A DNA stretch of 64,000 bases, from assembly GCA_030490835.1 (NCBI GenBank), contig CM059972.1:46975452-47039451 (forward strand), given 5' to 3'. Source of the DNA: Annona cherimola. Taxonomy: Eukaryota > Streptophyta > Magnoliopsida > Magnoliales > Annonaceae. A program made the translations under genes and the position numbers. The notes beneath the pieces were generated by a model. That model was not told the origin of the DNA and ran no database searches. It saw nothing but the letters and a program-made list of their open reading frames with translations. Positions 58,850 through 64,000 of the stretch are shown here, in pieces (positions within the stretch are counted from its first letter, which is position 1; each line of letters opens with the position of its first letter).

Positions 58850-60527
58850 CTAAGTTGATGGCAATTACCCAAGAGGGGAGGGGTGAATTGGGTATTAAAA
58901 AAAAATTTAACTTCAATTAGAAACTTTACCGCGATTTAGTTTAATCCCCTTTGATGAAATAAATGGAAAGCAATAAGATAATGAAAGCGGAAATGAAAAA
59001 CAATAGACAAGATTTATAGTGGTTCGGGCAACCTTTCCTACTCTATTCTTCCAAGCTCACACTCCCTTATGACTTGGGTTCCACTATGTATTCCGTGAAT
59101 ACAACTAGAACCTCTGCTGTCTTCTAGATTCTAGCTCTAGGGGGCATATACAACCAGAGCCTCCGCTCTCTTCTAGATTCTAGCTCTAGGGGGCGTATAC
59201 AACAAGTAGCACAAGTAAGTGATGAGTTCCACTCCAATCACAATCCTACTTTGCTATAACTTAGTTTGAAACACCAAACTCAAATCAAGCATCAAAAACT
59301 GAATATCAAAATGAAATGAAAAAAATCTACACTTTATAGATTTGTATAGTCAATCTTCAGCTCGAGGAAGAACACGTAAAAGTAATGAATCGATTGGCGT
59401 TGTGGCAAACAACAACTTTGAAGTTCGTTCTTCCTTTGAAAGTGTATAGATCACTCAAATGTAGAAGAAAATGAAGTATAAGTCTTAGTAGCTCTTCTTT
59501 CCTCTTTTTTAGCTCTTACTTATTGGTTTCCACACTTGCTTGAGTGTCTATATATAGAGGAGGGAGAATTTTGAATGTTATAGAGTTGGTTGGCGCGTAA
59601 TAAATGTTCCAACGTTCAAAAATTCGAACGTTATTCCTCCAAGTCGCAGATGGAGTCGACTTCGTGTGCGACTTCGCCCAAGTCGCATGCTGGAGTCGAC
59701 TTCAGGTGCGACTTCGGCTGTGCTCCGCTTGTTCAAGTTCTTCCTCGGGTCGACTTGGCCTTGGACTTGACCCAAGTCGCAGGTGGAGTCAACTTCGGGT
59801 GATACTTCACCCAAGTCGATGGTGGAGTCGAATTCGTTTTGCGACTTGACCTCCTTTGTCTTGCCAAGTGTGCTTCAGCTTTCTTGAAATGTCTTTTGCT
59901 TGCTTAACTTCTTCATCATTAGTGTTCTTCCTTTGATTTTCATAATTTGAAGTTTGGTATATTCATTTTGCATAGAAATTCTTTAGCTTCATGTTTAGAA
60001 ATCTTGAAAACTTGAATCTTTGGTATGCATGAACAAGTTCAATATGTATACTTTGATTTAAATGGATGAATTTATGCATCGTGCTTGCTTTTGACTTGGA
60101 TTAATCTTCATATGTTCCAAGTCGGGTGTTTGAGTCGACTTGGTCTTCAACTTGACTCAAGTTTGGCCTCAAGTTGACTTGGTCTTAGACTTGACATTTG
60201 AAATTCTGCACTGCCACCCTGAAGTCGATGCTGGAGTTGACTTGGCCTGCGACTTCGCCCAAGTCGCATGTGGAGTCGATTTCATTTGCGACTTCGGCAA
60301 CTCTTGGTCCCCAATTTCAATGCTGGACAAAAATGAGGCTTTGAAGTCTCTACTAGAGTCGACTTGGGGATCAACTTGGCCCGCCATGCTTCATATTCTT
60401 CATTTTTATACCCTTAAGCAATGCACAAAAACACATTAGTATCTAAGACTCACTCAAATTGTGTTGTTAATCATCAAAACACATGCTTTGGAGATTTTGC
60501 ATTTGATTTCAACAATTGTTTCCAACA

Positions 60528-62777
60528 CATTCATCATAGGGTTCCAAAACAGCAACGTTTATGACCCATTTTTCATTCTTTCAATGCCTCTTTCAAGACT
60601 TAAATCATAACGGATCTTTAAGTCATAATTTCAAACAACTAAACATACTTTTCTTAACCCAAATTTAGGCTATTATCCCATATTTAAAATTCATAAATTA
60701 TTTGCTTCCAAAATAGCAACATCATAAGCATGTAGGATATCCATTTTCACCCTATTTGAATGTGTCCAAACATATTCCTTAAAAATTAGTTTTAGGGAAA
60801 ATCTTTCCAAGACCTTTTGGACACTCAAAGTATCTTAATCCTAGGGTAATTTACCCTCCATAATATCCATAAATCATTTGTTTACAAACAGCAACAAAAA
60901 TCACATATAAAGTACCCATTTTGGCCCCCCATTTGGACGTTCCATACATATAACCTAAAAAATCAGATTTAGGGAAAACTCATCCAACCCACTTAGGTCG
61001 TCCAAAGGGTCCTTAATTTAGGGCACTTTACCTTAGAATTCATCCATAAACAATTTAAGCACTTCCTTGTATCATTTTTAACTCAAAAATAAAAAAATCA
61101 GGCATTACTTGAAACCCTAAGTTCCATTTTTGCTAAAATCCTTAACAAATGATCAAATCAACATATGTAATTCAAAAGAACATGAATTACATCCAAATCA
61201 ACATGCTTAAATCATACAGAAACTTGGTTGAGGGTTTTGAGAATTTTCAAGTTAACTTTCATCGCGAAATTCAACCATAACTTCCATTTTCACTCTCTTG
61301 AACTCTTGATTTCACTAAATCTTTCAAAAATCATTCAATACCCTTATCAAGGCATATTAACTCATCCTTTAAGATTTCTTTATGAATAAAATTCATGATC
61401 CATAATTTGAGACAAGAAACTTAGGTTTTAAGAATCCAAAACTCAATCCATACTTACTTGAATCTAAGCAACTTTGATTACAAACTTTCCCAACTTGGAT
61501 TCCTTTCTTTCTTCCCTTTTTTTCTTCTCTTTTTCTCCTCTTTTTTCCTTCTCTTCCTTGCTGGATTGGGGACATCCTAGGTTGCCTTTGTTTGGGGGTT
61601 TTCCCCCCTTGAACTCTCTCTTTCTCCAAATGGACGTGCACATGTGATGCCCCCTTTTTATAATTTTTTTCCCATCTTGTGGGGCCCATTTTGACACATC
61701 ATAGATAGGGTATTTTAATTCCCTCTTATCCCTTTGATGTGGTGGCACAATATTACCCTAGTAATTATCTTATAGAAAATTCATCAAAATCCACACATTT
61801 ATGGAGTGCATTGCTGTCCACTATTTGCAACATCCATGAAGCTTCCTTTTCAACGATTTTTTCCCTGAGATTCCACATATTTAATTGCTCGTTTACTTCA
61901 CCTAGGTGTTAGGCTATTTAGATATGTATTTTAGGATTTTTTAAAATCCAAATTTCATGCCATTCTTGCCCTTGGACGTCCCTTGGTGTGCCACCTTGGC
62001 TAAGCTCCATTTGAGCTACACATTAGATATTAAAACCAAGCATTTAAGCCTTCACTTTTTCCATGGAATTGACCCTTAAACAAATCCATAAAATTCAGCT
62101 CCATTCACCTCCATTTGACACCTTGCATAGCATTAAACCAAGTCATTTAACTCACTTGCTTTAACATAAATGCTATGGTAGTCTAGGGTACACAAAGTCA
62201 ATGCTTGGTACCTTTTTCTAATTAACCACTTTCTCATGGTAATTATCTTAATCCAATCCAATCATATCATAGATTTCATAATTTTGTTCAATCGTTTCAA
62301 ATTTCATCTCAAACTAACGTTTCTACGTCAAGTTATGAACCTTTGAAAATAACCTTGGAGTGTGAGATTAAAATCAAATAACTATCACCTTAATCTCACC
62401 ACTTGTTCCTTAATCCAATCCTCACATAAGTTTGAGCCCAAAGTCATGAGCTTACCTTTCAAATTTCATCTCATTTCGCCTTATAGGCGTCGAGTTATGA
62501 ATTTTCTACGATTTTCAACAGAATTCCATAATTTCCATTTTAATCTCCATTAATTAAATCATGAAAATTCAAATAAATATTTATGCTTCATTATCATATC
62601 CTAATCCTCATTAAGCCCTTTAACCATCTTGACTCACTTTGGGCTTTGGCGATTAGTCTTAATCACCATTCTTAATTGCAAAATAATATTAAATCATAAA
62701 AATTCATAATTCATCAATAATTCATTTAAATAGTATATGTGTCATATTTATAGACCTACTTAGGTCTGGGTATCACA
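60528..62777 (-). other. Remainder of G4 LTR, no gene
   Basis: Pyrimidine-rich 61495-61560 and AT-rich elsewhere. It matches G2 LTR blocks in complement (for example the 'caccttaatctcacc' and 'cgtcgagttatgaat' areas). No coding signal was found. Confidence 0.7.
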
Positions 62778-62791
62778 ATTCTCGCCCCCTT
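62778..62791 (-). other. G4 polypurine tract
   Basis: Complement AAGGGGGCGAGAAT touches TGTGATACCC of the LTR; one C interrupts the purines. Confidence 0.75.
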
Positions 62792-62814
62792 ATAATTGGT
62801 TTCGTCCCAAAACC

Positions 62815-63240
62815 GTTCACTTTTCAATTGACTGGGGGTACTTCTTTTCAACCTTTTTCCTTTAATACTCAAGTAACCTTGCGTTCGAAATATCGGTTCT
62901 ATTGAACCTTGAAATATTCAATTTCTCTATTCCGAAACTTATAATCCAAAATCCTTATCCTAATTGGTCATATCCACCATACTTAGTTAATCTTAGCTAA
63001 CCTATGTACAAGGAATTCTACCTGTATTATCTTATTGGTTTCCCCTATAAGTAGTGCATGCATGGTTACATATTGACAAGCCATAAATGAATGGTTATTA
63101 CTAAAATCAAACAAAGCCATTGTCAAACTTTCTAAAATTTAATCCATACCTGTAACCACCTCATCCTTTTGCTCCTGTGACTCCATTTGAGTTAGGGCAT
63201 GTACATGTACTGAGTTCATAGAGGTAACCTGTCAGTTAGC
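62815..63240 (-). pseudogene. G4 pol scraps: protease piece joined to chromodomain piece
   Basis: On the minus strand, CQYVTMHALLIGE, EFLVHRL parallels the G3 protease flap region (YQFVITHTLRVEE, ESPVYRL), and a few codons later ILDYKF, NREIEYFKVQ, NRYFE parallels the G3 chromodomain. RT, RNase H and most of integrase are missing between them, near 62970-62995. Stops are present in both pieces. This shows a deletion of most of pol. Confidence 0.7.
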
Positions 63241-63383
63241 TATTTCAGTTAACCTCGGTTGAGCTAATCATCTATGCCTTTGCAATGTTTGTGCCTTACT
63301 CGGACAATTTGGGCGATGTGCCTTATTTGATCACAAACGTAGCATCTTATACCAACTTCTATGGTATCATACCTATCCTTTTA

Positions 63384-63740
63384 TCATCCTTTATTTTCTC
63401 TCATTCTGCACTCTTTGGCTACATCACCCGTCTGTCCACACTTGTAGCATCTGTTTGATCCTTTCAAACATTCACCTTGGTGATTCCTTTGACACTTTTT
63501 ACATAATGGAGAATTTTCCTTCTGAAAGGTACCTTTACCTTTTTCTATCCCCGTTTCCTCTTCCACATTTCTTTCTGGGCTTAAATTTTCTCGTCTTTGA
63601 CGAGTCCTTAAGTTTTGCCCTTTTGATTCTGGCCTACCCCTCTTGGGTCTACTAGTTTCTCCAACCTCATGCTGACTGGGAACTTCTGTAGTCATTTCCT
63701 TTCCTTTGTTCTTTCTAACCCTTGACCTTGTATCAACCAT
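63384..63740 (-). pseudogene. G4 gag head with zinc knuckles, central part deleted
   Basis: ATG 63740 opens MVDTRSRVRKNKGKE, a basic head like that of G3 gag. At about residues 82-92 CKKCQRNHQGEC and at 98-111 CYKCGQTGDVAKEC follow; the second has Asp where the zinc-binding His should be. The retrotransposon gag domain between head and knuckles is absent: 118 residues compared with roughly 450 in the G3 gag region. It ends with a stop at 63384. Not functional as gag. Confidence 0.78.
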
Positions 63741-64000
63741 GATGCTTTTTCTAAATATATTAAAAGAAAATAACCTTCATTCATGGTTAGGGTTAGGTCA
63801 TAACATATGCATCTCATCATCATATGATTAATTTAACATAACCAAATCATCCAGTCTTAATCATGTTATATTCCATCAACATAAACATCCATGGACTTTC
63901 ATGATCATTCATGAATATCCAGACTCATAGTCATTCATGGTTACTTACCTCATACATAGTTATGTTATCATAACTATTCATAGTCCATCATTCATGTGTT

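Larger units (their letters stand above)
57155..60527 (-). mobile_element. Solo family-B LTR B7, split by B6, TSD cattc
   Basis: Its plus-strand left end is tgttagtcctaag (57155-57167); after B6 it continues at 58855 and ends CCAACA at 60527. cattc flanks it at 57150-57154 and 60528-60532. TATA-like tatatata near 59549, palindrome arrays at 59639-59851 and 60117-60383, and two tctagctctag blocks. Lies in the G4 LTR. Confidence 0.9.
55311..62777 (-). repeat. G4 3' LTR, interrupted by B7 and B6
   Basis: TGTGGCGCCC at 55311; complement start TGTGATACCC at 62777, like the G2 LTR. About 4.09 kb without the nested LTRs. Contains the 'cgagctagcgtaccc'-type and 'gtgatcac' areas of the family. Confidence 0.82.
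55311..64000 (-). mobile_element. Gypsy element G4 (family A), internally deleted, runs off the window
   Basis: Its LTR at 55311-62777 is the 3' LTR in element direction; the internal region extends from 62778 beyond the window. The left flank is cactc (55306-55310), whose partner should follow the other LTR outside. The internal part keeps a gag head and knuckles, a protease scrap and a chromodomain scrap, with RT and most of integrase missing. Non-autonomous. Confidence 0.82.

Noticed and set aside
61393..61748. Lys/Glu/Gly-rich minus-strand frames of 94-98 codons
   Set aside because: They read a pyrimidine-rich stretch of the G4 LTR; no domain and no conservation that I can see.

Overview
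This 64 kb window looks like gene-poor, heterochromatic DNA of a flowering plant. The evidence is an L1-like LINE with a plant-type RNase H tail, a Copia element with Sirevirus hallmarks, Ty3/gypsy chromoviruses with several-kb LTRs, an Athila/Tat-type leader, and a relic of a plant PDR/ABCG transporter exon. I found no intact host gene and no tRNA or rRNA gene. The species cannot be told from the sequence.

Layout. Bases 1-4364 are a degraded LINE (ORF1 tail, then endonuclease, RT, zinc finger and RNase H). Bases 4365-11298 are AT-rich intergenic DNA with a PDR transporter relic at about 7962-8165 and a GC-richer block at 10085-11298. A 5'-truncated copy of the same LINE family, with a target-site duplication (TSD), lies at 11621-12296. 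An Athila/Tat-like LTR and tRNA-Asp primer site follow (about 12836-13839), interrupted by a solo gypsy LTR (14144-17805).

From 18594 on, the window is a nest of LTR retrotransposons that can be unpacked exactly by 5-bp TSDs. An outer LTR (B8, starting 18594) holds gypsy element G2 (18627-51667, TSD attaa). G2's 5' LTR holds the full Copia element B1 (19831-28147) and solo LTR B2 (28424-30192). G2's 3' LTR holds gypsy G3 (37568-50458, opposite strand), which contains solo LTRs B3, B4 and B5. B8 also holds a solo gypsy LTR (52007-55163, TSD acttc) and gypsy G4 (55311 to beyond the window). G4's LTR contains solo LTR B7, which itself contains solo LTR B6.

The most striking signal is shared by all family-B (Sirevirus-like) LTRs: two arrays of near-palindromic units (AAGTCGCA / GTCGAC / TGCGACTT) in U3. 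In the seven copies checked (eight LTRs), the nearer array stops about 70-85 bp upstream of a TATA box, whichever way the copy points. This suggests a family-specific cis-regulatory array. All coding regions carry stops, frameshifts or deletions; the best preserved is the B1 RT-RNase H frame of 491 residues.
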